A stretch of 64,000 nt of DNA, taken from NCBI GenBank assembly GCA_000827205.1, contig KN832565.1:312000-375999 (forward strand), in the 5' to 3' direction. The stretch's first letter is position 1. Each line of letters opens with the position of its first letter. The notes beneath the pieces are model-generated. The model was not told the DNA's origin and searched no databases. It worked only from the letters and a program-made list of their open reading frames with translations. The translations under genes were made by a program, and so were the position numbers. This DNA comes from Plicaturopsis crispa FD-325 SS-3 (Eukaryota > Basidiomycota > Agaricomycetes > Amylocorticiales > Amylocorticiaceae). Positions 34,696 through 48,978 of the stretch are shown piece after piece.

Positions 34696-36751
34696 TCAGT
34701 TTCCTGGAATCCCATTTCCATATGGTGCACGAGCCGTGATAGAGCACTTGAATGGCACCGGATGGCTGTAAGGGAACATGTTTGTGTTAGGAAATGGAGT
34801 GTTTTGAGGCAGAGCATTGTTTACGAACTTGACACTTCCTGGGGTCTTGTCCATGACGGGCTCTACAACCATACCGTTCTCGACGTATTTGGCTATATTG
34901 AGGGTGGCCAGAGCCATGACACATGATGAGAATACCGTCATGTCTGCGAAATGTATCCCAGGGCAAACGCTGACATGCCAGTGAGCACAGTTGCACGAGA
35001 ATATCTGTGAGGCGTGTAACATACCGTCTTCCAAACCCGAAGCAAATGCTCCGAGGGTCTTTCTGAGGTACTTTGCCTTCAGATGGGATGAACCGGGTTG
35101 GGTCAAAGACCGATGGGTTGGGGTATGTCAGTGGATCGTGCAGCATGTTACTACAGAGCGGAATGATAGTTGATAAATGAGCGAAGGATGCCAGTATTTA
35201 AAGTACGAGACATACTCAAGATTAGCTATCACCGTGGAGCCTGCGGGTATTCGATATCCCTCGTGCACATCTTCTTCCAAGACACAATGGGGGGCTGGAT
35301 AGGTGTCGTGAAATATTGATCTGGCGGCGTAGAAGTGCGCGACTTACCTAGCGGCACTACCGTGTTCCACCGCAGTACTTCCTTTACCAGAGCATCTACA
35401 TACGGCAGGCGTTCGCGGTCCGTGTAGGTCGGCAGAGTATGGGTACCCACAACGGCTTCGATTTCTGCCTGTGCTTGCTTCTGCACCTCGGGATACAGCG
35501 TCATAGCGAGAAAGAAGGCGTGGATAGCCGATATGGTCTGGGAACAGGGGATTGAGAGATAGAACGACAGAGCGAGATGTGTAGGCCGCACGGTGTCTCC
35601 ACCGCCCGAGTAAAGCGATGCGGCGGACCATTTGATAGCGAGCTCTTCGTCAGCAGTGAGACCTTTTTTCTCGAGGAGCTCGTGTGTATATGATGGGACC
35701 GCATTTCCAGTGTCCTACATAGATGGATGATATCAGCTTTCATGGTAGTAGATGGCATTCAAGTTCAGTGCGTGTAAACTCCAAACACACCATTTGTTCC
35801 TTCACGAAAGCGAAGGGCCTTTCTACCATGTCATGGAGCGTCTGCCTGAACTCTTTCGCGAGCCTTTTAAACCCAGCGCCGGGAAACCATTCGGGCACAT
35901 ATCGAACTACCAAAGTGTCGTTAGCGTTGCATGCTCCCACAATCATGGCCCACTAAGCACGAGATGTATAACACACAAATTGGCACGACATCTACCCAGA
36001 ATGCTCCAGGGGTTGTGCATTCTGAGAACTGAGAGTCAGCTCTCTCGACCAAGTCTACGAACGGATCATGGTGTTCTTGAACTTCGTAGCCGTACGAAAC
36101 GAGTAGAATAATGGCTCCCGCAGAACTACAGAACCAACCAAGATCAGCGCGGTCGAATTGTAGCGTCAATAAATCAACGCACTGTCGTATCTGTGTCGCC
36201 AGATCTTCTGGCTTGGATATGACTCGATTTATGAACCGACGAGTTTCAGCCTCGGCGATTGGTACAAGTCGTTGCACGCTTTTGGCCGTGCCAATTGTTT
36301 TGTAGAGTAATTTGCGGTGTAACCGTGACTTTTCGCCATATGGACTGAGGACGAGCATATCGTTCCAGCCTGCGAGCTCCCCTACCATAAGGAAGGTGGG
36401 TCGATCAGAATATATTGCACTCTTCTTTTCCAGAATGTCTATGGCAGCCTTTGCCGTGTTGAGGATGATTATGGGCTTTCCAAATATGGTGACAAAACAT
36501 ATATCACCTGCCGAGATCCTATGGGGTCAAGTACTTTCAATACCTGGGATCGCGAAGCACTTACCATATTTCTTCCCCCATTCCGCAAACTTCATCCACT
36601 GGTTCGAGGTGGGCATGTCGAATAAGTTACCAACGAGAGGCAACCCCCTTGGACCTGGAGGAAGGGAGGCACGACGTTTTGCTTGTTCGGAGACGCGTTG
36701 AAGTAAGTAGATGGCGAGGCCAGCCAATAGTATGGACAACAAAGCGGGCAT
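34696..36751 (-). CDS. Cytochrome P450, copy 2
   Basis: Predicted 501-aa P450. Exons 36751-36565, 36507-36183, 36125-35977, 35906-35791, 35714-35592, 35537-35348, 35294-35216, 35150-35025, 34969-34829, 34765-34696; every intron sits at the same position and phase as in copies 1 and 3, and the frame closes. Anchor MPALLSILLAGLAIYLLQRV, hinge LPPGPRGLPLVGNLF, I-helix YSGGGDTTISAIHAFF, K-helix EVLRWNTVVPL, FDPTRFIPSEGK and heme loop CFGFGRRVCPGIHFADM. Intact by reading. The C-terminus extends to ARAPYGNGIPGN. Together with copy 3 it arose by the 3 kb tandem duplication. Substrate not predictable; such clusters often act in secondary metabolism or xenobiotic breakdown. Confidence 0.9.
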
Positions 36752-37861
36752 GTTGGGGATGGCAGACGGGACCTCCAGTGCAACCGTCTATTTGAGTATT
36801 CGCCCAGTCTACGGGCGTCCAAGGTGTTGGTGTCCTCGTGGGGGCGATAGCGCTGAGGGGCGTTGCCTGAGTCGCGCGGAGCGACGAAAATGAACAGGAC
36901 TGATGAAGGCCAGGATCAGTCCTTCGACTATTTTGGCATATACATGCCCGTTAGAGCATAGTTGAAGGCGTACGCGCGGAGCGCCCCAAAATTCTGGACG
37001 CGGATGCCCCTACCCGGGGCACCTCCTGGCATCTTGTCCTTGGTATGTTCAAATCTTGTCCGAATACCATATTTGAGAGGGAAAATTTTGGCATGCTTGA
37101 GGGCCAAATTTGGCCGAATCGGTGGCGGACACGGAAATGTGTGAGCTTTACGGGGCCTCCTTCGACTATCCTTGCTCGAGAGTGTAGATGTGCCTAGATA
37201 AGTCGTTGTGAACCAAGACTAGTTAACACTCTAAACGGATAAAGACGCTCACGAAGTGGATCAATCTCAGGCGTGACCACAGGTTTCACAGATGTACGGA
37301 GAACAGGCAGGAACTACTGCCGCCGCAGGCGCAGCGGGATATTCCACACATTCAGCGCGCTGGCGCTCGCTAGAATGCATTTCTGAGAAAAAAGAACGTC
37401 TAGAAGAAGCGGACGACGCTACGTACCCACAACCACAGCGCTACTTCGGCCAACCGCGAATTTGGAGCTTCAGGGCGAGAACAATCAGCTGGCGCGTACG
37501 CATTGAAAGCGCTGGCATTGAGACTGGAGAAGCTCTACGGGCATAAAAGGTAGGGAACGAAGACTCACGAGGCTTAATCGCGCTAATTTGTGTGTTTGTG
37601 TCGACAGCTCCATGGGGAATGGCTTGCTGGGTCGTGAGGCGCCTCGGCGAGCAGAGAATCTGGGAGACGACAATGCGTTTATAGTCTTCACCGATGCATG
37701 CATACTGACGCAGGCGGATCACGCTACAAGCTCAACAAGCAAGTACGTGGATGGTTGTGGTAGCAATGGTTCTTTGTGCATGCAATGCAATACGACATGC
37801 ATATTATCAGCAGGTTGATAGAGTTTGTTCGTGCAACTCAGTTCCCTATAATCCCATTTCC
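36752..37861. other. Spacer between P450 copies 2 and 3
   Basis: Contains the promoter side of copy 2, the rest of duplication unit A, a 226-base insertion bracketed by direct repeats, and the start of unit B. No convincing gene; short open frames here are not conserved in the matching part of unit B. Confidence 0.5.
36920..37169. repeat. 226-bp insertion flanked by 12-bp direct repeats
   Basis: The 12-base word tccttcgactat occurs at 36920-36931 and again at 37158-37169. The 226 bases between are absent from duplication unit B, which has one similar site (tcttcaagtat) after gatcag near 40050. This looks like a small non-autonomous insertion with target-site duplication. No clear terminal inverted repeats or poly-A tail, so the class is unknown. 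Confidence 0.5.
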
Positions 37862-40601
37862 TTACGATGCACGAGCCGTGATAGAGCACTTGAATGGCAC
37901 CGGATGACTGTAAGGGAGCATCAATGTGTTAGGAAGTGAAGGATTGCGAGGCAAAGCAGTGTTTACGCACTTCACACTTCCGGGAGTCTTGTCCGTCACA
38001 GGCTCTACGACCATACCGTTCTTAATGCATTTAGCTATATTGAGGGTGGCCAGGGCCATTGCACAAGATGAGAATACCGTCATGTCTGCGAAATGAAGCC
38101 CAGGGCAAATGCTGACATGCCGGTGAGCACAATTGCACGAGTGATTGAGAGTTGTATAACATACCGTCTTCCAAACCCGAAGCAGATGCTCCGAGGGTCT
38201 TTCTGAACTACTTTGCCTTCCGATGGGATGAACCGAGTCGGGTCAAAGACCGACGGGTCGGGGTATGTCAGTGGGTCGTGCAGCATGTTACTAGAAAACG
38301 AAATGAGCGTTGACTAATTAGCGAAGGATGCCAATACTTAATTGAAGTACGAGACATACTCAAGATTAGCTAGCATGGTGGAACCTGCTGGTATTCGATA
38401 TCCCTCGTACACATCTTCTTCCATGACGCGATGGGGGGCTGAATATGTATCGTGAATAATTGATCTTGCTGCGAAGAAGTACACAGACTTACCTAGCGGC
38501 ACCACCGTGTTCCACCGCAGTACTTCTTTTACCAGAGCATCGACATAGGGCAGGCGTTCGCGGTCCGTATAGGTCGGCAGCGTGTGGGTACCCACAACGG
38601 TGTCGATCTCTGCCTGTGCTTGCTTCTGCACCTCGGGGTACAGCGTCATAGCGAGAAAGAAGGCGTGAATGGCCGATACAGTCTGGGAACACGCAAGTGA
38701 GTGATAGAAGGACAGATCGGGGTATGCTAGTCTGCACCGTGTCTGCACCGCCTGAGTAGAGCGAGGCGGCGGACCATTTGATAGCGAGCTCTTCGTCAGC
38801 ATTGGGACCTTTTTTCTCAAGGAGCTCGCGTGTATATGAGGGGATCGCAGTTCCATCGTTCTACATGGATGGGTGATATCAGCTTTCGCGATAGTGGATG
38901 GCAATCAAGTTCAGTGCAAGTAAACCCCAGGCGCACCATTTGTTCCTTAACGAAATTATGAGGCATGTCCCGAAGAGTCTGCCTGAACTCTTTCGCAAGC
39001 TTTTTGAACCCAGCGCCGGGGCACCATTCGGGCACATATCGTACTGGCAAAACGTGCCGTTAGCGCTGGATGTTACTCTAATCGTGGCCCACCAAGCACA
39101 GACTATATAACCTACAGATTGGCGCGACATCTACCCAGAATGCTCCAGGGGTTGTGCAATCCGAGAACTGGGAGACAGCGTTATCGGCCAAGTCTATGAA
39201 CGGATCGTGGTGCTCTTGAACTTCGTAGCCGTGCGAAACGTGTAGAATAATGGCGGCTGCAGTACTACAGAACCAACATCAGTGCGGTCACATTGTAGCA
39301 TCAATAAATCAACAGACTGGCGTATATGGGTCGCTAGATCTTCTGGCTTGGATATGACCCGATTTATGAACAGGCGAGTTTCAGCCTCGGCAACTGGTAC
39401 ATGTCGTTGCACGCTGTTGACAGTGCCGATCTCTTTGTGAAGTAATTTGCGGTGCAGCCGCGACTTCTCGCCGTATGGAGTGAGGATGAGCATATCGCTC
39501 CAGCCTGCGAGCTCGCCTGCCATGGGGAAGATGGGTCGATCAGAATATATGGCACTCTTCTTGTCTAGCAAGTCTGTGGCAGCTTTGGCAGAGTTGAGGA
39601 TGATCATGGGCTTCCCGAGTATGGTGACCGAGCAGATATCACCTGGCAAGATACTATAGGGTCAAGTACTTCCAGTCCCTGTGATTGCGAAGCACTTGCC
39701 ATATTTCTTCCCCCATTCCGCAAACTTTATCCACTGGTTCGAGGTGGGTATGTCGAATAAGTTACCAACGAGAGGCAACCCCGTTGGACCTGGAGGAAGG
39801 GAGGCACGACGTTTTGCCTTTCCGGCAACGCGCTGAAGTAAGTAGATGGCGAGGCCAGCCAACAGTGTGGACAACAAAGCGGGCATGTTGAGGATGGCAG
39901 ACAAGACCTCCATTTCAACCGTCTTTTCAAGTATTCGTCCCGTCTATGGGCGTCCGAGGCGTTGTGTCCCGTGAGGTGGAAGGCGCTGAGTGGCGTTTCC
40001 TGCGTCAACGAAAATGATCAGGACTGCTCAGGGGGAGGATCAGTCTTCAAGTATCCTGGCGTGAGGGTGCCCAATGTGATTCAAGGAGGCGCACCTGCTG
40101 TGTAGTCGCGTCCAGATAAGGTGAGCCAAGGCTAGTCAACGTAAACGAATGAAGACGCTCACGAAGTGGATCGGTTTCAAGTGTCGCCACCAAACTGACA
40201 GGTGGACGAGGACAGACAAGAGTTGCTGTAGCCGTGCCACGCATTTAACCCGCTAGCTCTCGCTAGAAGGCAAATCTAAGAAAAACCAACGTCTGATAGA
40301 AGCGGATGGCACCACGTACCCACGAAAACAGCACTACTTCGGTCGACCGCAAATTTGGAGAGCGTTTGCATGGTTCAGGGCGAGAACAATCTGCTGGCGC
40401 CTATATCTTGAAAGCGCTGAGATAGCGACTGGAGGAGCTTTACGGGCACGAATGAAAGTAAACGAAGACTCACGAGGCTTAATTGCGCTTATTTATGTGC
40501 TTGTGTCGACAGGTCCATCGGGAATAGCGTGTAGGGTCGTGAGGCGGCTCGGCGAGTAGAGCATCTGGCATACAGAGGGCGTTTAGATTTTTCACCAATG
40601 C
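37750..40601. repeat. Tandem segmental duplication, unit B
   Basis: About 2.85 kb, direct repeat of unit A, holding P450 copy 3 and its upstream flank. Divergence is moderate in the non-coding flanks (many substitutions and small indels) and lower in the exons, so the duplication is not recent but both genes have been kept open. Confidence 0.8.
37862..39886 (-). CDS. Cytochrome P450, copy 3
   Basis: Predicted 490-aa P450. Exons 39886-39700, 39642-39318, 39264-39116, 39043-38937, 38860-38738, 38682-38493, 38438-38360, 38290-38165, 38111-37971, 37907-37862; the frame closes. Intron 1 has a GC donor (gcaagt) where copies 1 and 2 have gtaagt, and intron 2 has gtctgt where the others have gtgcgt. 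Exon 4 is nine bases shorter than in the copies. Anchor MPALLSTLLAGLAIYLLQRV, I-helix YSGGADTTVSAIHAFF, K-helix EVLRWNTVVPL, heme loop CFGFGRRICPGLHFADM. The C-terminus stops early (ITARAS) relative to copy 2 (ITARAPYGNGIPGN). An in-frame ATG 27 bases upstream (39913) is possible; 39886 matches the start of the copies. Confidence 0.88.
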
Positions 40602-40960
40602 AAACCATTCGGCTTTCGCGGACTCGGGCACGGACTCAAACCGAGGAATGCTGTGTATTATGATAGCAGTCGAGGATACATCTAAAACCCAATAACAGAC
40701 CAGCAATTATATGAGGGGTATCGTGTCCAATGCGCATCATGTGCTCGTGAAATCTGTGTGTACGAGTCAGCGGCAAGTACTTAGGTATAAAGATGCGGTG
40801 GTTCGTACAATCTATCGTGCTTGTTCGTCGGCCGCTTCGTCATGTCTCGTGAAAGTTCGTTGCCCGCTATGTATATGATCACCAACCCACTCCCACCAGC
40901 GGCCTCAATGACAGCTAATCCTGGCCACCTACCATGAGGCAGTAAGCAGGGCGGCAGACA
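39887..40960. other. Intergenic region downstream of unit B
   Basis: First 700 bases are the upstream flank of P450 copy 3 and belong to the duplication. The rest, to the phosphatase stop codon, shows no gene. Confidence 0.5.
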
Positions 40961-41860
40961 TCACTGAGTAGAGCGTACTTTCTGGAAGTTGCGCACAAAC
41001 TCGAACTGCGGGCCCGTCTCTGGGCTGTGGGGGAAGCGTTTGCACTTCTCGACGGTCTTCCACTCCTCCGCGATGCGGTTGAGGGCCTCCTCGCCCGTGC
41101 GCGCCAGGCCGCACTCGACGAGCCAGCAGCCGACAACCATGCCGGTGCGTCCTATGCCGCCGCGGCAGTGCACAGCGCTGATGCGTTCGCGCCTCTCGTT
41201 GTCGCGCAGGACGTCGAGGATGCCGCACATGTACTCGACGGAGACGGGCAGCGAGCGGTCGGCGATCGGAAAGTTGTGGTACTCGATTTCTCCGGGGTCG
41301 ATGCCGAGAAACTCTGCACGCGCCGAGAGGCAGTTGGGCGCGTACGGGCGCAGTTCGCCGACTTCAGTGAGATCGATGAAGGTGCGTATGCCTGCGAGGA
41401 GGACAGCGTCGAGCTTTTGCTTGACCGCACATGGCGCCCAAGGGTACTCGGTTGCTAAGAGATATTCCGTGGCCCAGTAAGAGTTGGGTATTGGCCTAGG
41501 AATGGCTACGGCGAGTCTAGTGTTTTCGCTAGAGCTTCCAGTAGGTAAAAGAGATGAAGTCGAGGCGACTGGCATGGTAATTTTGGTAGCGAAAGGAGGA
41601 AAACGCGGTTTCTGGGAGGTAAGAGGTGGGGGAAAGACAGGGGCCTTTGTTCGGCGAATGGTGGCAGTGGCTGACTTTATACGGTCCTGCCACTGGCCAC
41701 GGCCAAGAACAAGCGTCCGATGCATAACGGTTGCCTCGTTCTCGACCGTTATCTGTACAGTTCGCTTGGATATCGCTTCTGCTGCTCCTGCTCGCCCTTT
41801 GTTCGAGATGGACGGGGAAACGGTCTCGACGGGAGGCAAATCAGCCACGGTTTTACCCAT
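40961..41860 (-). CDS. Dual-specificity-type protein phosphatase
   Basis: Predicted 299-aa single-exon protein of the cysteine phosphatase superfamily. The signature loop VHCRGGIGRTGMVVGCWLVE carries the nucleophile Cys and the Arg. About 50 residues earlier is HNFPIADRSLPVSVEYM, with the Asp region expected to act as general acid, preceded by GIRTFIDLTEVGELRPYA. The N-terminal 95 residues are basic and low in order; a second ATG at 41575 would give a shorter protein starting MPVASTSSLL. The C-terminal helix (EEALNRIAEEWKTVEKCKRF) is family-like. Substrate unknown. Absence of introns is unusual beside its neighbours. Confidence 0.8.
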   Translation of the reverse strand: MGKTVADLPPVETVSPSISNKGRAGAAEAISKRTVQITVENEATVMHRTLVLGRGQWQDRIKSATATIRRTKAPVFPPPLTSQKPRFPPFATKITMPVASTSSLLPTGSSSENTRLAVAIPRPIPNSYWATEYLLATEYPWAPCAVKQKLDAVLLAGIRTFIDLTEVGELRPYAPNCLSARAEFLGIDPGEIEYHNFPIADRSLPVSVEYMCGILDVLRDNERRERISAVHCRGGIGRTGMVVGCWLVECGLARTGEEALNRIAEEWKTVEKCKRFPHSPETGPQFEFVRNFQKVRSTQ

Positions 41861-45364
<3,504 letters not shown>

Positions 45365-45551
45365 CCGCGATGACCCCATCCTATACGACTCAAAGAGCGC
45401 AGGCGTACTTTCCGGGCGATGATGTACGATAGGACGTACTGTATGATAGAAAACGATACTCAGAATGCCACGGCGGACTTATACCTGAACCCGAGTGAAG
45501 ATTGCCATTCAATAGTTTCATATTAAGTTAATCCATCGCCAACTGCTGCGC

Positions 45552-47415
45552 TCACCCCTCCTTCGCCACGACGTCGCCTAGTTTCTGGCCGACCTTCACC
45601 TTCTCCCCGGCGGCGACGGCGAACTCGAACGTCTCCGGCGCCTCAAACACGAGCACAATCGTGCTGCCGAGGCAGAACCCGCCCATCTCCTGCGCGGGCG
45701 TGAGCGGCTGCCCATTGAGGATCGGCGACGCCGCCGAGTACACCGCCTCGGAGTACGTACCCGGCGGCGGCGGGCGCCCGCGGACGTTCGTGCGCAAAGC
45801 CTGCAAGCAAACGTTGGTCGCAGAGAAAATGGACAAGGATGCGAGACGCGCACCTGGTCAAAGTTGATTTTGATGCTGCCGACGTTGGTCGCGCCGACGG
45901 GGACCATGCCGAAGAAGCCATGTTTCCACCGCCCGAGCAGCGCGACCCGCTCGTTCAGCACAAACAGATTCTCGAGGCGCTTCGCCATATACGGCGACAC
46001 GGAGAACAGCTCCCCTGCAGATGTCTGAGCCTTCTCGCACACGGACGCGATACATGGCGGCACTCACCGACGAAATGGCGGCGCTTCTCTACGACCCACG
46101 CGGTGGGGCTGTGGAAGCGATGGTAGTCACCCGGCGCGAGGTAGATGACAGCAAAGTAAAGCGCGTTGCCCTCCTTCACGCTCGTCCCGGACGTGCTCCG
46201 TTTGCGCTCCAGGGACTGCCGCACGCCCATCTCTATCGCGACGGAGGCGTCGTGCGCGATGGTGTCCTGCAGATTGGCCGAGGGCTCCACGACGGACGCG
46301 TCGACCTGCTCGCCGTCCCTCCGCGGCGTGTCGTCTGGCTTCTGGTCGGACGTGGGCGTGGTGGTGCCGGGCGTCGACGTCCTGGATGCGTGGCCGATGA
46401 GCTGGTCGAGGCTGTATTCGATCCCGTTGACGTTCGCAAACTCGCGGTCGTTCACGACCTCCATGTCGTTGTGGTCAAAGATAGTCGTACTAGACGATGA
46501 AGTGGGCGAGCTCGGGATGATGTCGTCTCGGTCTACGCCAAGGAGAGCGTCGAGGGAGTACGTTATGCCCTTCACCTGCTCCACGCGCAGGTCCTGAATC
46601 GTGCCAAAGTGTAGCATCTTCCCGTCCGCGGGGCTGACCTACACGTATCTGATTAGTTGACGTTCTGGATCTGCAGTAGAGTAGACTCGCGAGAATGGCC
46701 GCATCCACAGGGCGGGCGCCGTCTTTTAATTTGCGGTAGAAAAAGTCTCCGAGGCTTTTGTACTCTCGGAGGTCAGCATGCTCTACCTCCTCGAGGTTGC
46801 AGCCAAACGCGTATGCATATAGACGGAAGCCGTAAGGCCGGAACCACACCGGAAGCTCGAGCGAGTTCATGTACCCCCAGACCCGGGAGAGATTGCGGAG
46901 GGGAAGAGCACCCAGAACATGAACCTAAGGGAATTTAGCACGGCGGGGAAGGTCGTAGGCAGCGGTGCTCACCTGCCAAGGACCCTTCAACTTGATGACT
47001 TCGCGGCCCTCCTCGTCAACGTGCACCTCGCGCTTCAACTTCTTGCGGAACTGGACCGCGACAAGCAGCAGCGCGCCGACAGCCAACGGAATAGGATACC
47101 ATATCGTAGGTGTCTCGGTCCACGCGTTCAGCAGTCGTCCTGGCTATCTTTAGCTGCGGATACTAGCACGAATGGCGAGTACGTACTGTAAAATGGGACG
47201 CCCTTGGTGTCTGGTCCGGCTCCAGTGTTCCTGGTCGAGTACGGTCGCTTCATTGCGTCGCCTCGAAACGCTGGCAGCCATCTGTATGTGCGCATGCGCC
47301 CGTGCATGATGCACCGGGCGACGAGACCATGGCGGCGCGGTGCTGTCGGCGAGGCGGCGGTATGCAAAGGCGCCTTGCCCTTCACCAGTGATTGAGACTT
47401 ACGATAGAACAGCAT
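45552..47415 (-). CDS. PSD1: Phosphatidylserine decarboxylase, mitochondrial type (PSD1-like)
   Basis: Predicted 536-aa enzyme making phosphatidylethanolamine in the inner mitochondrial membrane. Exons 47415-47187, 47139-46973, 46924-46691, 46638-46068, 46014-45854, 45800-45552; the frame closes. A basic presequence ([20 protein letters not shown]) is followed by one membrane helix ([18 protein letters not shown]). Then [52 protein letters not shown], and after a Ser/Thr-rich insert [16 protein letters not shown] and [20 protein letters not shown]. The self-cleavage site LGST, in [14 protein letters not shown], yields the pyruvoyl alpha chain. Intron 3 requires a GC donor (gcgagt, first base 46690): only this restores AAILVSPADGK. 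The insert of about 110 residues between the SPADGK and [10 protein letters not shown] motifs is longer than in compact bacterial forms. Confidence 0.92.
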
Positions 47416-47667
47416 CTAACGCATCCAGTTTGCCAGGTCAGAACAGTACGGCGTGGCAAAGAGTTGGCTGTCGACTGTCAAGAGGGGAAGCACGGCACGC
47501 GATTGCATTTTGGCGAATTTGGCGAACTCAGGGCGCTTCCGAAGCCGACGGCACAAGACATGAAGCAATGCGATTGCAGAATATCATAAGACCAGCATGG
47601 AAGAGACAGGATTACAGGTGGGTACGTAGAATACATGAAACATAAATACAAGGTCGCAGTGGACCAA

Positions 47668-48770
47668 TTAAGCGTACTGTAAAGGGGAATATCAGTAGGG
47701 CCCATGTGCGAAGCGGTTCGGACTCACCCTCGTGAACGTGTTCATGGTCATGAATGTCTCTTTCCGCCGCGGTGTATCATCGCTGTTGTACAGGCTCTTC
47801 ACGGCGTCGCTCATGCCCGCCTTCCGCTTTGCCTCTTCAAGCGCTAGGCTGCTGACCACCGCTCGGCTCGCTGCCGATATGCTCGGATTTGTACTGGGCA
47901 AGGCCGGCGCAGCTTTCTTTTTCGACGGAGCATCGTCGGGACCATCTGCTGCCTTGCGCTTTTTGGACTTCGTCTTTTTGGCCGGTTCCAATAGTCGCAG
48001 TTGATCCATGGCAAGGCGCATGCGCTCCTCCTCGTCGACAGAGGGATTGAGAAGCACGACGTCCTCCGCCTTGTCGTATTTCGTGGCGCACTGTGGGCAC
48101 ATGTCGAGTTGTTTCCCTGTGCCCTTGTCGCTTCCTTCGCTATCGGAGGATTTCGAGGATGATGCCGACGACACAGTTTTCAAGCCGCCTTGCGAGAAGA
48201 CACACCCGCACGAAGATATGTAGACGAAGGGCTGGACACCGTTCATCTCTTTGAGTGTAAGGGGGCATACAAATTGTGGCCGGTCGGTCGAGGCAGAGAC
48301 AGAAGATACTGCTTTCGGTGCAGGGTTCGGTGTCAGCTTCAACGTCTTGACATCCTGTATGCAGTATATGAGAAGCGAGCTTGGCAGTAGGCAGTGGTTA
48401 GAATTACGCACCTTCAACGACCGTATGTGACCACATATACCTTCGCCGTCTCCGTACGCGGACTTGTCTATCAGGTATTCTATTATCGCGTCCTTGTTGT
48501 ACAATTTCCCCAATGCACACGATACTATGGGCTCTTGAAGTGGTTTCTGCAAGGACATGAGATAATGATTCACAGCACTATCATGGACCCACATACCTTG
48601 GAAAGTGCGCAGAAGAACCACTTGGCCCGGGTCTGATTCGCCTTGTCGGCTTGCTCAGCCTGGTCAACTGTAAGAATCTATCAACGCAGTCTGCAGAACA
48701 ACGAGCACACCTTGGGCTTGTTTCGAACCAGATCTCTGCGGTCCGGGATACTTCCTCCATCATTCCCCAT
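47668..48770 (-). CDS. RTF2: Replication termination factor 2 (Rtf2)
   Basis: Predicted 297-aa Rtf2-family nuclear protein with a modified RING-like fold, acting at replication fork barriers and also linked to splicing in fission yeast. Exons 48770-48711, 48659-48597, 48546-48412, 48354-47728 and a last exon of nine bases, 47676-47668; the frame closes. N-terminus MGNDGGSIPDRRDLVRNKPK is the family signature. Then WFFCALSKKPLQEPIVSCAL, GKLYNKDAIIEYL, FVCPLTLKEMNG, YISSCGCVFS and MCPQCATKYDKAEDVVLLNP supply the zinc-type Cys. The C-terminal half is Lys/Ser-rich, ending ETFMTMNTFTRYA. The terminal exon encodes only YA and stop; without it the reading runs on to an atypical tail. Head-to-head with MED21. 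Confidence 0.92.
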
Positions 48771-48978
48771 TGTGAATCGTCGACTGGTAAAGAGATTTAA
48801 GAAAAAGGCCTGATAAATGGGCGCACGTCGAGGTACGAGAGCAAGAGGGGGGCGTGGGAAACCACCCAACCACTGTCTAAAATCCCGCCACCTGCCCGCC
48901 TTCAAGTCGAAACCACCAACGTCAAAGGCATTTCGACGCCTTGCTCCTCTTTTTCTTCTAGGAGCGCAGCATTGCGCA
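48771..48978. promoter_or_regulatory. Bidirectional promoter, RTF2 / MED21
   Basis: Only 208 bases separate the two start codons, so the promoters must overlap or share elements. No TATA-like box was seen. Confidence 0.6.

Larger units (their letters stand above)
34600..37697. repeat. Tandem segmental duplication, unit A
   Basis: Unit of about 3.1 kb holding P450 copy 2 plus flanks. Matches unit B in the P450, in the 3' flank (ggttgt..tagcaat..atcagcagg) and in about 900 bases upstream of the gene (for example gacgctcacgaagtgga and gactcacgaggcttaat). It exceeds unit B by about 250 bases, nearly all accounted for by an insertion near 36920-37169. Confidence 0.8.

Noticed and set aside
34696-39886. 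P450 copies 2 and 3 as pseudogenes
   Set aside because: All ten exons of each join in frame with the heme Cys, I-helix and K-helix motifs present.
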